From: CAZNLS01 sp964573895
Lineage (GTDB): Bacteria; Acidobacteriota; Aminicenantia; UBA2199
Direction of reading: 5' to 3'
NCBI GenBank assembly: GCA_964573895.1
Contig: CAZNLS010000033.1
Location: forward strand, 1 to 24,784
Length of the DNA: 24,784 bases
Shown here: in pieces, positions 13,056 to 22,270 of the stretch
Position numbering within the stretch: position 1 is the stretch's first letter
Layout: each line of letters opens with the position of its first letter
Made by a program: the position numbers and the translations under genes
Notes under the pieces: model-generated
Told to the model about the DNA's origin: nothing
What the model saw: the letters and a program-made list of their open reading frames with translations, nothing else
Databases searched by the model: none

Positions 13056-15386
13056 TTATTGAATATTAGAGCTCAAATCAGGTTTTATCACCTTGCTTTT
13101 AATGTTTTCCATTTCTATACTTTCTTCAAGTACGAGATCCAATAAAGCATCCATATTTTCTACAAAATGTATTTTAATGGATTCTTTGATTTCATCAGGT
13201 ATATCTTCAAGATAATCCTTTCTGTTCTCTTCGGGAATTACAACATTTTTTACTCCATAACGATGAGCTGCAATTATTTTCTCTTTGATACCACCCACCG
13301 GTAATATCTCACCACGAAGGGTAATTTCTCCCGTAAGGGCGAAATTTGCCCTGACTTTTATACCGGTAAGTTGAGAAATCATAGAAACTGCCAGAGTCAC
13401 TCCTGCGGAAGGACCGTCTTTTGGAACTGCGCCCTGTGGAATATGTAAATGTATATTGTACTTTTCGAGAGAATTTATATCAAAACCCAATTCAAAAAGT
13501 TTAAGTTTAATATAACTGAATGCAGTGGAAGATGATTCTCTCATAACTTCCCCTAATCTTCCTGTCAGAATCAGTTCTCCTTTTCCATTTATAAACCTGG
13601 ACTCAATTATGAGTAATTCTCCTCCGTACGGGGTCCAGGCCATTCCCACAGCCACTCCTGTTTCACTCTGTTTCAGGATTTTTATATCACTGTATTTTGC
13701 AACTCCGAGAAATTGTTTTAAATGCTCCTTTTTTAGTATGAATTTTTCAGATGGCGGTTTTTCTTTATTTTCAACAAAATACCGAGTGATTTTTCTAAGG
13801 ATTTTCCCAAGTTGCCTTTCATAATCTCTTACACCGGCTTCTCTCGTATATTTATGGATGACTTCGCTCAGAAGGTCATCACTAAATTCAATATTATCAA
13901 TTTTGGCACCGTTTTTTCCTGCCTGTTTTTTTAACAGAAAGTTTCTTGCGATCTGCATTTTCTCCATACGGGTATATCCCGGGATCTCGATTATTTCCAT
14001 TCTGTCCCATAGAGCAGGAGGAATGCTTTCACGTGAGTTTGCAGTTGTAATAAAGAAAACTTTTGACAGATCCATTTCGATATCAACATAATGATCTATA
14101 AATTCTATATTTTGCTCCGGGTCAAGAACCTCCATAAGAGCAGAAGCCGGATCTCCCCTGAAATCTGAAGAAAGTTTATCAATTTCATCCAGTAAAAAAA
14201 CCGGGTTCATATATTTTGCCTTTTTTAATCCTTTTACTATCTGTCCCGGATATGAACCTATATATGTTCTCCTGTGCCCTCTTATTTCAGCCTCATCTTT
14301 TACACCCCCAAGGGATATCCGCACAAATGGTCTGTTGAGAGCTCTCGCTATTGATTTTGAAAGAGAACTCTTCCCGACTCCGGGAGGACCTATAAAACAC
14401 AAAATCTCACCTGACGGTTTCTCAAGCACCTGACGGACTGCCAGGTAATCAAGTATCCGCTCCTTTACTTTTATTAATCCGTAATGATCCTCATCAAGGA
14501 TTTTTGAAGCCTCTTTTATATCACTATTTTCATCTTTATATTTTTCCCAGGGTATAACCAGGAGCCAGTCAAGATAAGTCCTTGACACAGTACTCTCTGC
14601 CGAATACGGAGGCATTAATTCGAATCTCTGAAGTTCTTTTAATGCACCTTCTCTTACGCGCTCAGGTAGATCAAGTTCATCTATTTTGGCCCGGTATTCT
14701 TCAACATCATTTTCCTGAACTTCTTCAGGTCTTCTTGCCTTCCAGTCATTTCCCGAACTCCTCATTTTGAGATTCTCTTTTTTCATCATAAAGATTATTC
14801 TTTTCAATCTCTTTGTAACATTCAACTCTTCAAGAAGGTACTGTTTGTCTTTTACCGGAATACTCAGGATTGAGGAGATAATATTGGAAATTTCATTTGC
14901 ATTGCTTTTTTCAAGTTTTGTCAAAATTCCGGGGATGTTAAATCTTTTCTTTTCCATATATTCAGCAAAAATATTAATTATGTCCTTTTTCCATGAAATA
15001 TCATTCAAATCTTCGTCCGGTCTGGAATCTTCCAGTGAATTCACTTTAACAATGTATACATCATCTTTTACTATAAATTTTTCAATAATACCCCTGTGAA
15101 GTCCGTGAATAATAACTCTGAAACTTCCATTTTTTTGCTGCACGGATTTTTCAACTTTTGCAATTATTCCAATACTATTAACCTCATCCGCAGTCGGGTC
15201 TTCATTAAACTGGTTGGCCTGAACGGAAAGAAATATGTGATTTCCGTATTTTTCAGAAGAAAGTTTCAACGCCGCAACAGATTTTTCCCTCCCCACAAGA
15301 ATTGGTATTATTGTTGAAGGAAATGCTACAAGTTCTCTGAGTGGAATTAAAGGTACTTTAAAAGACTTTCCTGTCATGCTATCCAT
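13056..15386 (-). CDS. lon: ATP-dependent protease Lon (LonA)
   Basis: A 776-residue LonA. The N-terminal substrate-binding domain (about 10-205) starts with VPLIPLRELVAFPSTIIPILVGR. The AAA+ module has Walker A GPPGVGKS (333-340) and Walker B VFLLDEID (396-403). The C-terminal protease domain has the catalytic dyad S660 in PKDGPSAG and K703 in GGIKEKIIAAH, 43 residues apart as in E. coli Lon. It degrades misfolded and regulatory proteins in the cytoplasm. ATG at 15386 overlaps clpX by 13 nt. A second ATG at 15377 would overlap the clpX stop in the standard ATGA fashion and give MTGKSFKVPL; either is possible. Confidence 0.97.
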   Translation of the reverse strand: MDSMTGKSFKVPLIPLRELVAFPSTIIPILVGREKSVAALKLSSEKYGNHIFLSVQANQFNEDPTADEVNSIGIIAKVEKSVQQKNGSFRVIIHGLHRGIIEKFIVKDDVYIVKVNSLEDSRPDEDLNDISWKKDIINIFAEYMEKKRFNIPGILTKLEKSNANEISNIISSILSIPVKDKQYLLEELNVTKRLKRIIFMMKKENLKMRSSGNDWKARRPEEVQENDVEEYRAKIDELDLPERVREGALKELQRFELMPPYSAESTVSRTYLDWLLVIPWEKYKDENSDIKEASKILDEDHYGLIKVKERILDYLAVRQVLEKPSGEILCFIGPPGVGKSSLSKSIARALNRPFVRISLGGVKDEAEIRGHRRTYIGSYPGQIVKGLKKAKYMNPVFLLDEIDKLSSDFRGDPASALMEVLDPEQNIEFIDHYVDIEMDLSKVFFITTANSRESIPPALWDRMEIIEIPGYTRMEKMQIARNFLLKKQAGKNGAKIDNIEFSDDLLSEVIHKYTREAGVRDYERQLGKILRKITRYFVENKEKPPSEKFILKKEHLKQFLGVAKYSDIKILKQSETGVAVGMAWTPYGGELLIIESRFINGKGELILTGRLGEVMRESSSTAFSYIKLKLFELGFDINSLEKYNIHLHIPQGAVPKDGPSAGVTLAVSMISQLTGIKVRANFALTGEITLRGEILPVGGIKEKIIAAHRYGVKNVVIPEENRKDYLEDIPDEIKESIKIHFVENMDALLDLVLEESIEMENIKSKVIKPDLSSNIQ

Positions 15387-16606
15387 TGTTTTTCTTTGAA
15401 ATATTTTGAATCAAGTAAAATTTTTCTTTTTTTTCTGTTTTTTGGAATCTCAAACATAAGATCAAGCATTATATCTTCAAATATAGCTCTTAATCCTCGC
15501 GCTCCAACATCCCGTTTAACTGCCTCTTTCGTAATCTTTTCCAACAAATCATCGGAAAATTCCACTTCAACTCCGTCGAGTTTAAGAAGAGCTTTGAATT
15601 GCTTGGTTATTGCATTTTTAGGCTCTTTGAGAATTCTTAAAAGTTCCTTTTCGGATAAATTGTTCAGAATCCCTGTTACAGGAAGCCTCCCCACCAGTTC
15701 GGGAATCAGGCCATATTTAATAAGATCTTCCGTTTCAACTTCGGAAACTACATTTTTTTTATCAAAATTAGTTTTTAAATTCTGGCTGTCAAATCCAATG
15801 ACATTCTTCTTCATTCTGGAAGTGATTATTTTATCAAGCCCTACAAAAGCTCCTCCTGCAATAAAAAGAATATTGCTCGTATCAATTTTTAAAAATTCTT
15901 TATAAGGATGTTTTCTACCTCCCATCGGAGGTACACTAGCAACAGTTCCCTCAATAATCTTGAGTAATGCCTGCTGAACTCCTTCTCCCGATACATCCCT
16001 TGTGATAGATACATTTTCACTCTTTCTTGAGATTTTATCCAACTCATCGATATAGACTATACCTCTTTGCGTCTTTTCAATATCTTCACCGGCTGCATGA
16101 TACAATTTCAGTAAAATATTCTCAACATCTTCGCCTACATATCCGGCTTCTGTCAGAGTAGTGGCATCTGCAATTGCGAAAGGAACATCAAGAATTTTCG
16201 CAAGAGTTTCTGCAAGAAGAGTTTTTCCCGTTCCGGTTGGCCCAATAAGAAGAACATTGCTTTTTTTTATCTCAACATCAAACTGTTTTGAATTATCAAC
16301 TCTTTTATAGTGGTTATAAACTGCAACCGATAATTTCTTTTTTGCTTCATCCTGAGAAATTATATAATTATCCAGTTTTGATTTGATTTCAGATGGAATT
16401 AACCGTTTTATTTCACTCTTTATCTTTGATTCCCCGGAGAGATTATCCTGAGCTTCAAGACCCGAAAATATAAGATTGTATGCGGTTTTTGTACAATTAT
16501 CACAAATATAAGCATTGTATTTCCCTGCAATCATCTTAAAAGTGTTCTCCTGTGAAATTCCGCAAAAGCTGCAAATTGCAGTTTTATTTGTATTCTTACT
16601 ACTCAT
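15374..16606 (-). CDS. clpX: ClpXP unfoldase subunit ClpX
   Basis: A 410-residue ClpX. The N-terminal zinc-binding domain has C12/C15 and C34/C37. AAA+ motifs are Walker A GPTGTGKT (122-129), pore-1 loop GYVG (155-158), Walker B IVYIDELD (183-190), the RKH pore loop GRKHP (230-234) and sensor-2 GAR (368-370). The IGF loop (270-272), which docks onto ClpP, is present, so it is ClpP-partnered. It unfolds substrates and feeds them to ClpP. It overlaps clpP by 8 nt, with AAAGGA 4 nt before its ATG inside the clpP end. Confidence 0.97.
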   Translation of the reverse strand: MSSKNTNKTAICSFCGISQENTFKMIAGKYNAYICDNCTKTAYNLIFSGLEAQDNLSGESKIKSEIKRLIPSEIKSKLDNYIISQDEAKKKLSVAVYNHYKRVDNSKQFDVEIKKSNVLLIGPTGTGKTLLAETLAKILDVPFAIADATTLTEAGYVGEDVENILLKLYHAAGEDIEKTQRGIVYIDELDKISRKSENVSITRDVSGEGVQQALLKIIEGTVASVPPMGGRKHPYKEFLKIDTSNILFIAGGAFVGLDKIITSRMKKNVIGFDSQNLKTNFDKKNVVSEVETEDLIKYGLIPELVGRLPVTGILNNLSEKELLRILKEPKNAITKQFKALLKLDGVEVEFSDDLLEKITKEAVKRDVGARGLRAIFEDIMLDLMFEIPKNRKKRKILLDSKYFKEKQWIA

Positions 16607-17207
16607 CTTTTCCTTTTATAATATTTACTTTTTTTGTAATTACGCTATCAATCAGTCCATACTCCAAAGCTTCCCTGGAATTCATATAATAATCTCTCTC
16701 AATATCTTTTGCAATTTCGGTTTTCTTTTTTCCGGTGTGATCAGATAATAAATCAATGATGTTATCTTTTACTTTTTTTATCTGATCAGCCTGAATCAGT
16801 ATATCAGTAGCCTGACCTTCAAAACCTCCGAGAGGCTGATGTATTAAAATTCTTGAGTTAGGAAGAGCATATCTTTTCCCCTTTTTACCGCCTGCCAGTA
16901 TTATGGCTGCCATTGATGCCGCCTGCCCCATACATATTGTAACAATATCATTCTTTACAAATTTCATAGTATCATAAATTGCGAGTCCCGCAGATACAAT
17001 ACCTCCCGGTGAATTTATGTATATGGAAATATCTTTTTCCGAATCTTCTGCTGCAAGAAACAGGATTTGTGCTATTACAACATTTGCGATTGAATCGTCT
17101 ATTGCAGAACCAAGAAATATAATCCCATCTTTCAAAAGTCTGGAATATATATCATATGCACGTTCACTATTTCCACTCTGTTCGACAACTAATGGTATAA
17201 GTGTCAT
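16599..17207 (-). CDS. clpP: ATP-dependent Clp protease proteolytic subunit ClpP
   Basis: A 202-residue serine peptidase of usual length. The catalytic triad is S98 (GQAASMAA), H123 (LIHQPLGG) and D172 (ERDYYMN), with spacings of 25 and 49 residues identical to E. coli ClpP. The oxyanion/handle motif YINSPGGIVSAGLAIYD is intact. ClpP forms the tetradecameric chamber that works with ClpX. GAGG lies 6 nt before the ATG, and the start is 1 nt after the trigger factor stop, so translation is coupled. Confidence 0.97.
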   Translation of the reverse strand: MTLIPLVVEQSGNSERAYDIYSRLLKDGIIFLGSAIDDSIANVVIAQILFLAAEDSEKDISIYINSPGGIVSAGLAIYDTMKFVKNDIVTICMGQAASMAAIILAGGKKGKRYALPNSRILIHQPLGGFEGQATDILIQADQIKKVKDNIIDLLSDHTGKKKTEIAKDIERDYYMNSREALEYGLIDSVITKKVNIIKGKDE

Positions 17208-17208
17208 T

Positions 17209-18567
17209 TTAAACCTCAGTTATTTTAATTTTTTCTTTTAAAAAATTCAATGCTTTGCTACTAAGCAGGTTATTTGTAAGGGTTTCCTTATTTTCTTTTT
17301 GGAAATAATATTTTCTAATGTCTTTAATATCAATTTTATTAGCTTCAGCAATTTTCCTGTATTCCTTTTCAAGTTCATCATTTTCTATCTTTATATCATT
17401 CTTTTTTACTACTTCATCCAATATAAGTGAAAATTTTATTGATTTTTCTGCACTCTCTTTTAGTGATTCAATATATTCCTTTCTCTTCTCTTCGGGAAGA
17501 GCCATTATCATCTGGCTATATTGACCGGCAGACCTGTTAACTTCTTTAATAACCAAAGATTCCGGAACATCAAATTTAGTTATTTCAATTAGTTTATTTC
17601 TTATGAATTCAATAATCTTCTCTTCTTTCACATGACTTGTCTGATGATCAAAACTCTTTTTTAACTCATCTTTGAAAGTCTTCTCATCCTTCATACCAAT
17701 ACTTTTTAAGAATTCAGCATTGAATTCCGGTTTCTTAAATTCAAATATTTTTTTTACTTCAATGAAATGAACAATCTTCTTTCCAGCCCAGATTTTTCTC
17801 TTTTCATTCTTATCGTATTTTCTTTCAATATTGAAAACTTCACCGTTTTTTTTTCCTAAAAGTTCTGTTCCCAGATCTTTAATATCATTTTGCTCATTGT
17901 CATCGAGGGTAATTACTGACTCTTTTTTTGGCATCATTCTTTTTGTATCACTGAATTGCGATTGAATAGTCAAGTGTACCTGATCCCCTTTTTTGATGCC
18001 ACGATTTTCAACAGGCTCTTTCCTCTTATTATTTTCAAGCAAAGCATCAATCTGAACTTTTTCGTCAAATTCTTCAAGTTTCATTTCATCTTTATTTATT
18101 TTTATATTAACTTTCCCCAAATCGGGTAATTTAATTTCCGGTAATAATTCAACTTTTACACGGGCTTTTATCTCATCAGGTGTATCTTTATCAAGCTTTT
18201 CAACAACGGGGTTAGAGATAACCTGAAGCTTTTCATCCTTTATAAGTTTTAGTGTCTTCTTTTCAATTAGCTTCTCTATTGCTTCATCACGAATTCCATC
18301 TCCATATTTACTCCTGATAACATCAGTGGGTACTTTTCCCTTTCTGAAACCCGGGAGCCGCATTTCAGAACTGTATTTTACAAGGTTCATCTCCAGTTCA
18401 GCATTGATCTCACTTTTCACTAACCTAATATCAAAATATCTGTAAACAGAGTTTAAATCTTTATTTTCCGCATTCTCTTTTTTTTTGTTCAGTGCTTCTT
18501 TTTTAGCACTTTTTAGTGAATCATTCTCAGAATCTGATTTAGCAGCCTTTTTTGTTTCTACCGGCAT
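17209..18567 (-). CDS. tig: Trigger factor with charged N-terminal extension and degenerate PPIase domain
   Basis: A 452-residue ribosome-associated chaperone, cotranscribed with clpP and clpX as in many bacteria. Residues 1-42 are a Lys/Glu/Ser/Asn-rich, apparently disordered extension not found in typical trigger factors. The ribosome-binding domain then starts at VYRYFDIRL and includes the signature LPGFRKGKVP. The central domain (about 195-285) aligns to the FKBP-type peptidyl-prolyl isomerase but lacks the usual IPGFE and DG-F motifs (here DIKDLGTELL), so activity is doubtful. The C-terminal helical chaperone arms (about 290-452) follow. AAGGAG lies 7 nt before the ATG, supporting this start and hence the extension. 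Confidence 0.93.
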   Translation of the reverse strand: MPVETKKAAKSDSENDSLKSAKKEALNKKKENAENKDLNSVYRYFDIRLVKSEINAELEMNLVKYSSEMRLPGFRKGKVPTDVIRSKYGDGIRDEAIEKLIEKKTLKLIKDEKLQVISNPVVEKLDKDTPDEIKARVKVELLPEIKLPDLGKVNIKINKDEMKLEEFDEKVQIDALLENNKRKEPVENRGIKKGDQVHLTIQSQFSDTKRMMPKKESVITLDDNEQNDIKDLGTELLGKKNGEVFNIERKYDKNEKRKIWAGKKIVHFIEVKKIFEFKKPEFNAEFLKSIGMKDEKTFKDELKKSFDHQTSHVKEEKIIEFIRNKLIEITKFDVPESLVIKEVNRSAGQYSQMIMALPEEKRKEYIESLKESAEKSIKFSLILDEVVKKNDIKIENDELEKEYRKIAEANKIDIKDIRKYYFQKENKETLTNNLLSSKALNFLKEKIKITEV

Positions 18568-18589
18568 AGTCTTACTCCTTATTCATCTC

Positions 18590-18626
18590 AATTCCATATC
18601 TATCAGTCTTTTTTAGGATATGAATT
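18590..18626 (-). promoter_or_regulatory. Hairpin in the tig leader
   Basis: On the minus strand AATTCATATC and GATATGGAATT form a 10-bp stem with a single bulged G and a 16-nt loop. It ends shortly before the AAGGAG of tig. No U-tract follows, so it is not a standard terminator. It could be an mRNA structure affecting tig translation or stability. Confidence 0.3.
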
Positions 18627-18656
18627 TTATATTTATGAGAGATTATTTCCAGAGTA

Positions 18657-18685
18657 TGAATATCAGAAATCTAACTAATTGTCAA
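18657..18685 (-). promoter_or_regulatory. Weak promoter candidate for tig-clpPX-lon
   Basis: A perfect TTGACA (18685-18680) lies in the last codons of ribF, followed by 17 nt and TATTCA (18662-18657), which matches the -10 consensus at only three positions. The 107-nt ribF-tig gap, the only large one in the run, makes a promoter here plausible. Confidence 0.3.
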
Positions 18686-19550
18686 GTTTAATTGACTCAA
18701 TATCCATCTCAATCTGATCAATAAGTGCTTTTTTACTGGTAAATTTTATCTCTCTTCTTATTAACTTTTTAAAATTGATTTTTACATACTCTCCGTAAAT
18801 TTTCCTGTTAAACCCAATAATATGCGATTCAATTCTGGAAGTTTTCTTTCTGAAAGTCGGATTTGTGCCAATGTAGGTTGCAGATTTATAAAACCTGCCG
18901 GAAATTTCAGTTAAACTGCTGTAAACCCCATATGGTAAAATTGAATTCTCGTCAGGGATATTAATTGTTGGAAATCCAATTTTTGTTCCGATTTTTTCTC
19001 CCTTAATAACAATTCCACTGACAGAATAATCCCTTCCCAGCATTTTGTTTGCGACTTCAACCTCTCCGTTTCTAAGTAAATTTCTTATTCTTGTGCTTGA
19101 AATACTTTCACCCTGAAAATATACCGGATCCGTGACTTCAACTCCAAACCCCCTCTCTTTCCCATAAGAAATAAGGTTGTTCACATCCCATTCCTGTTTT
19201 CTTCCTAACCGGAAATTCTTCCCCACAACAAGAAATTTCATTCTATAAATCTTAATAAGAATATTATCAATAAAATCAGAAGCAGCCATATCTTTTATTT
19301 TAATAAAATTCAGGCACTCAATTTTATTGAGTCCTGCTTTTTTTAAATATTCTATTTTTTTACTGCAATTAAAAATAAGAGTTTTTTCTCTTCCAAAAAA
19401 AATTTTTGGATTCGGTTCAAAAGTAATTAGAACCGTTTTCAAATTATTCTTATCTGCAATCAGTTTTGCTCCTGAAACTATTTTTGCATGCCCCAAATGA
19501 TACCCGTCAAAGTTTCCTATAATAACAACACTTCCCTCTCTGTCATTCAT
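18675..19550 (-). CDS. ribF: Bifunctional riboflavin kinase / FAD synthetase RibF
   Basis: A 291-residue enzyme making FMN from riboflavin and ATP, then FAD from FMN. The N-terminal nucleotidyltransferase domain has GNFDGYHLGH (12-21) and SSTRIRNLL (151-159). The C-terminal kinase domain has GTKIGFPTIN (188-197), YIGTNPTF and ESHIIGF with the catalytic Glu. Both halves appear intact, although the protein is a little shorter than the usual 305-315 residues. It starts 10 nt after the DUF4388 gene with no recognisable Shine-Dalgarno sequence, so reinitiation is likely. Confidence 0.95.
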   Translation of the reverse strand: MNDREGSVVIIGNFDGYHLGHAKIVSGAKLIADKNNLKTVLITFEPNPKIFFGREKTLIFNCSKKIEYLKKAGLNKIECLNFIKIKDMAASDFIDNILIKIYRMKFLVVGKNFRLGRKQEWDVNNLISYGKERGFGVEVTDPVYFQGESISSTRIRNLLRNGEVEVANKMLGRDYSVSGIVIKGEKIGTKIGFPTINIPDENSILPYGVYSSLTEISGRFYKSATYIGTNPTFRKKTSRIESHIIGFNRKIYGEYVKINFKKLIRREIKFTSKKALIDQIEMDIESIKLDN

Positions 19551-19560
19551 ATCTAATTAA

Positions 19561-20526
19561 TTAATCGTTGATGTAAGCAGTAATAATTTTTTCATTTTCA
19601 GGAGAAAGAAGTATATTACTGTCATTAAATGGTTTCATTGGTGTAAATATTGATAGAAAAAAAAGTAATACAATCAGTATTATGAAGATATAATTAATAA
19701 TATCTAATTTTTTTAGTGAAATCTCTATATTTCCGGGTAAAATTCCTTCAAAAGACTCATACTCATCATCAGGCTTGTACTCATGGATAATACCCTTTTT
19801 TAAAAGGCTGCTTATGCTTTTATAAATTTTGTATTTCGTAAATACACCCATTTCCACAAGGTCTTTTACATTGTTTTCACCATTTATATATTTCAGGACA
19901 CCAGTTTCACTCTCAGTCAGAAGAATCTTATCACTATTCTTGGTCTCTTCCTCATCCTCACTGATTATCTCTATTCTTTTTGAGTCAATGTTTGAAGGTT
20001 TGAAAATCATATTTTCACTTGGTATCTGCTTCTCAATGAGCGGCCACTCATCAAGCATCTGGACTCCCTCCATTATGATATTATCAGTAGGGAGAGGATC
20101 AATAGTTTTCATAGAATCTTCAATATATTCCAGAACTTTAAAATTATATTCTCCTTTTTTCCATTTAAAGAGAGATAATATTACTTCCGTTGCCTGCGTC
20201 TGGAGAGCTTCCAGAATTGTGCTCTCACTAATTAACCCCATGCTCAGCAGTATCTCACCGATTTTCTGATTGGTTCTTTTTTGTATCGACAAGGCCCTGT
20301 CAAGCATCTCCTCACTGATCAAATCCTGTTTAACAAGTACATTACCGGATCTGAGTTCAAGTTTTTTTGGAAAAGAATCGACACCGACAATGAAACCTTT
20401 TTCGAATATCAGAGTAATGAATCCATCATTACTCGTGAATGTTAATAGTCCGCTTTTTTTTTGATAAGATATTAATTGAAGTATATCAGGAACCTTGAAA
20501 TCCTTAAGAGTACCTTTAAACGCCAT
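19561..20526 (-). CDS. DUF4388 (PATAN) domain protein with C-terminal membrane anchor
   Basis: About 321 residues. The N-terminal DUF4388/PATAN domain starts MAFKGTLKDFKVPDILQLIS and shows SGLLTFTSNDGFITLIFEKG, then a GspE-N-like helical part (RTNQKIGEILLSMGLISES). A winged-helix-like segment follows at about 200-245 (ETGVLKYINGENNVKDL). A single transmembrane helix at about 275-295 is followed by about 27 further residues. DUF4388 proteins are associated with signalling, motility and surface functions, but no defined activity is known. ATG at 20526 is preferred: AAAGGTG lies 6 nt upstream and the MAFKG start is typical of the family. It overlaps the TPR gene by 11 nt. The membrane tail is unusual. 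Confidence 0.82.
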   Translation of the reverse strand: MAFKGTLKDFKVPDILQLISYQKKSGLLTFTSNDGFITLIFEKGFIVGVDSFPKKLELRSGNVLVKQDLISEEMLDRALSIQKRTNQKIGEILLSMGLISESTILEALQTQATEVILSLFKWKKGEYNFKVLEYIEDSMKTIDPLPTDNIIMEGVQMLDEWPLIEKQIPSENMIFKPSNIDSKRIEIISEDEEETKNSDKILLTESETGVLKYINGENNVKDLVEMGVFTKYKIYKSISSLLKKGIIHEYKPDDEYESFEGILPGNIEISLKKLDIINYIFIILIVLLFFLSIFTPMKPFNDSNILLSPENEKIITAYIND

Positions 20527-22270
20527 CATGGTCACCTTTAAGGGAATAGATATTTATCGCCATATAGAGTATCACCGCTATAACCATTGTAATATTCAGG
20601 AAGAGAGGATATAAACCGTAAATTTTATTAAAATAGTAAATTGAAAGAATTGAGAAAAAAAGCATAAAATAGAAAAAAAATGACAGGATAGTATATAGAA
20701 TTCCCTTTTTTCTTAATAGAAGCACAAATCCCGGGAGGAATAGTGAAAGAAAATAAAATTTTATTTTTGCAGTCGTTTTTTTCTTCTTCAACTCTGCTTC
20801 CCTTGCAACTTTTGCTTCCATAAAAACCACATCTTTTAACTGGAAAAGTTCATAACACTGATCACAATAATATTTTGATTTGTCCGAACCGGATCTTGGG
20901 ATTATTTTGTCACATTTAATACAATATACACTCTTTCCAGCATTCTTAAAAAACAATTTTACCGAATACAAATACAGAAAGAAGATGATAGAAAAATATA
21001 AAACAGGAAGTTTAAAGAATTCCAATATTATTTTTCCAAATAATTTTATTTTGCTTATTCCCTCTTCCGACCTGTTTATCAGCCTGTTCCAAAGATAATT
21101 TCTGTTTATAACCGGATCTCTGAGTTCGCCAATTGTATCTTTCAAATTGTTAAGAGCAGTATAACGTTTGGCATAAGACGCAAACACATTTGGATTTTTC
21201 AGTTCTGTTAACAAGACTGCAAAATTATAAAGAGCAGTTTCGTCTCTTTCATTCACTTCCAGGGCGGATTTTAAATATTTTAAACTGACGTCGAAGTTAT
21301 CGGACCTGAAATAAATATTTCCCATAAGATTGAATTTAAAAATATTTCTATAGTTCTCACTTGTTGAGATCAGGATATCGAGGGATTTTTCCAGATAACC
21401 ATTCTTAAAATAGGCAAAAGCCTGAAGAACTTTCAAATCGTTGTCAAATCTTGAATACTCTGATTTATCATACAATTTGTCATAAATTAGATTTTTCGCT
21501 GTTTTAAATGTTTCTTCTCCGGATCCTTCATATAGATAATTTCTAAAGGATAACATAAAAGAACAGACTATAATTATGATTATTTGGATTAGAAGCAATC
21601 GTTTTTCCCGGTTTCCAAGATAAATCCATATAAAACCCGACATGAGAAAAGGATATGTGATCCAGCCTGAAAGTATGAATGCCGGCCAAAAAAGTAAAAC
21701 TGCTACTAATATTATTTTAATTTTATCAAGGTCTCCATTATGGTCAATAAAAATATCATTTGATGCAAGTTTGAAATTCTTTATGAACAAAAAAAATGCT
21801 GTAATGAAAAATATAAATACCGATGAGAGAAAAATTGAACTTGAAAGAAAACCCGTAATAAGGAATTTTGCTTCAAAATTTCTTGATATCTCAGAAAACT
21901 GAGAAACAATTAATCCGGGGTTATATAAACTGTTATTTTTCAATCGATTAATAATTTCCTGACCGTTTCTCACATCCCATGAGCTGTTATTCAAAGAAAG
22001 TATCTTATTAAAAAGCTTATCTGCTCTTTTGAAATCTTTTTTTTTAATAAAAGTATATGCTATTCTCTTTAATCTGTCTGTCACAAATTTTTTTTCCGTG
22101 TTAGAGTAGGATTCAAAATTAAGACTTTCAATTATCCCCTCTGCTTTTTTATATTGTCCCTTCTGGAATAAATATGTTGCCTTCTCAATGTCCGTGAGAT
22201 CAACAGATGCAGAAGGAAATATTTGAATAAATCCAAATATTAAAAATAGAATCAGAATTGTTTTTCTCAT
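20516..22270 (-). CDS. TPR-containing multi-pass membrane protein with zinc ribbon
   Basis: A 584-residue protein of unknown function. It has a signal peptide (1-22), an N-terminal helical-repeat region (25-110), and membrane helices at about 135-163, 184-218 and 225-242. TPR-like repeats follow at about 275-375 (NIYFRSDNFDVSLKYLKSAL), then a helix at 423-441. A four-cysteine zinc ribbon has C450, C453, C469 and C472, followed by a Lys-rich helix and three more membrane helices (505-575). It overlaps the DUF1844 gene by 4 nt (ATGA) and has no Shine-Dalgarno sequence, so it is translated by coupling. With DUF1844 and DUF4388 it forms a compact three-gene set of uncharacterised proteins. Confidence 0.8.
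   Translation of the reverse strand: MRKTILILFLIFGFIQIFPSASVDLTDIEKATYLFQKGQYKKAEGIIESLNFESYSNTEKKFVTDRLKRIAYTFIKKKDFKRADKLFNKILSLNNSSWDVRNGQEIINRLKNNSLYNPGLIVSQFSEISRNFEAKFLITGFLSSSIFLSSVFIFFITAFFLFIKNFKLASNDIFIDHNGDLDKIKIILVAVLLFWPAFILSGWITYPFLMSGFIWIYLGNREKRLLLIQIIIIIVCSFMLSFRNYLYEGSGEETFKTAKNLIYDKLYDKSEYSRFDNDLKVLQAFAYFKNGYLEKSLDILISTSENYRNIFKFNLMGNIYFRSDNFDVSLKYLKSALEVNERDETALYNFAVLLTELKNPNVFASYAKRYTALNNLKDTIGELRDPVINRNYLWNRLINRSEEGISKIKLFGKIILEFFKLPVLYFSIIFFLYLYSVKLFFKNAGKSVYCIKCDKIIPRSGSDKSKYYCDQCYELFQLKDVVFMEAKVAREAELKKKKTTAKIKFYFLSLFLPGFVLLLRKKGILYTILSFFFYFMLFFSILSIYYFNKIYGLYPLFLNITMVIAVILYMAINIYSLKGDHDGV

Noticed and set aside
15396..15905. 169-residue plus-strand open frame opposite clpX
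   Set aside because: It lies wholly antisense to the C-terminal half of clpX, which has intact motifs. Its Ser/Leu/Phe-rich translation is the usual shadow of an A-rich coding strand.
18657..18662. TATTCA as a confident -10 box for tig
   Set aside because: Matches the consensus at only three positions; kept only as a weak candidate because of the perfect TTGACA and spacing.
19829..20269. 146-residue plus-strand frame opposite the DUF4388 gene
   Set aside because: Shadow frame without domain, promoter or Shine-Dalgarno site.
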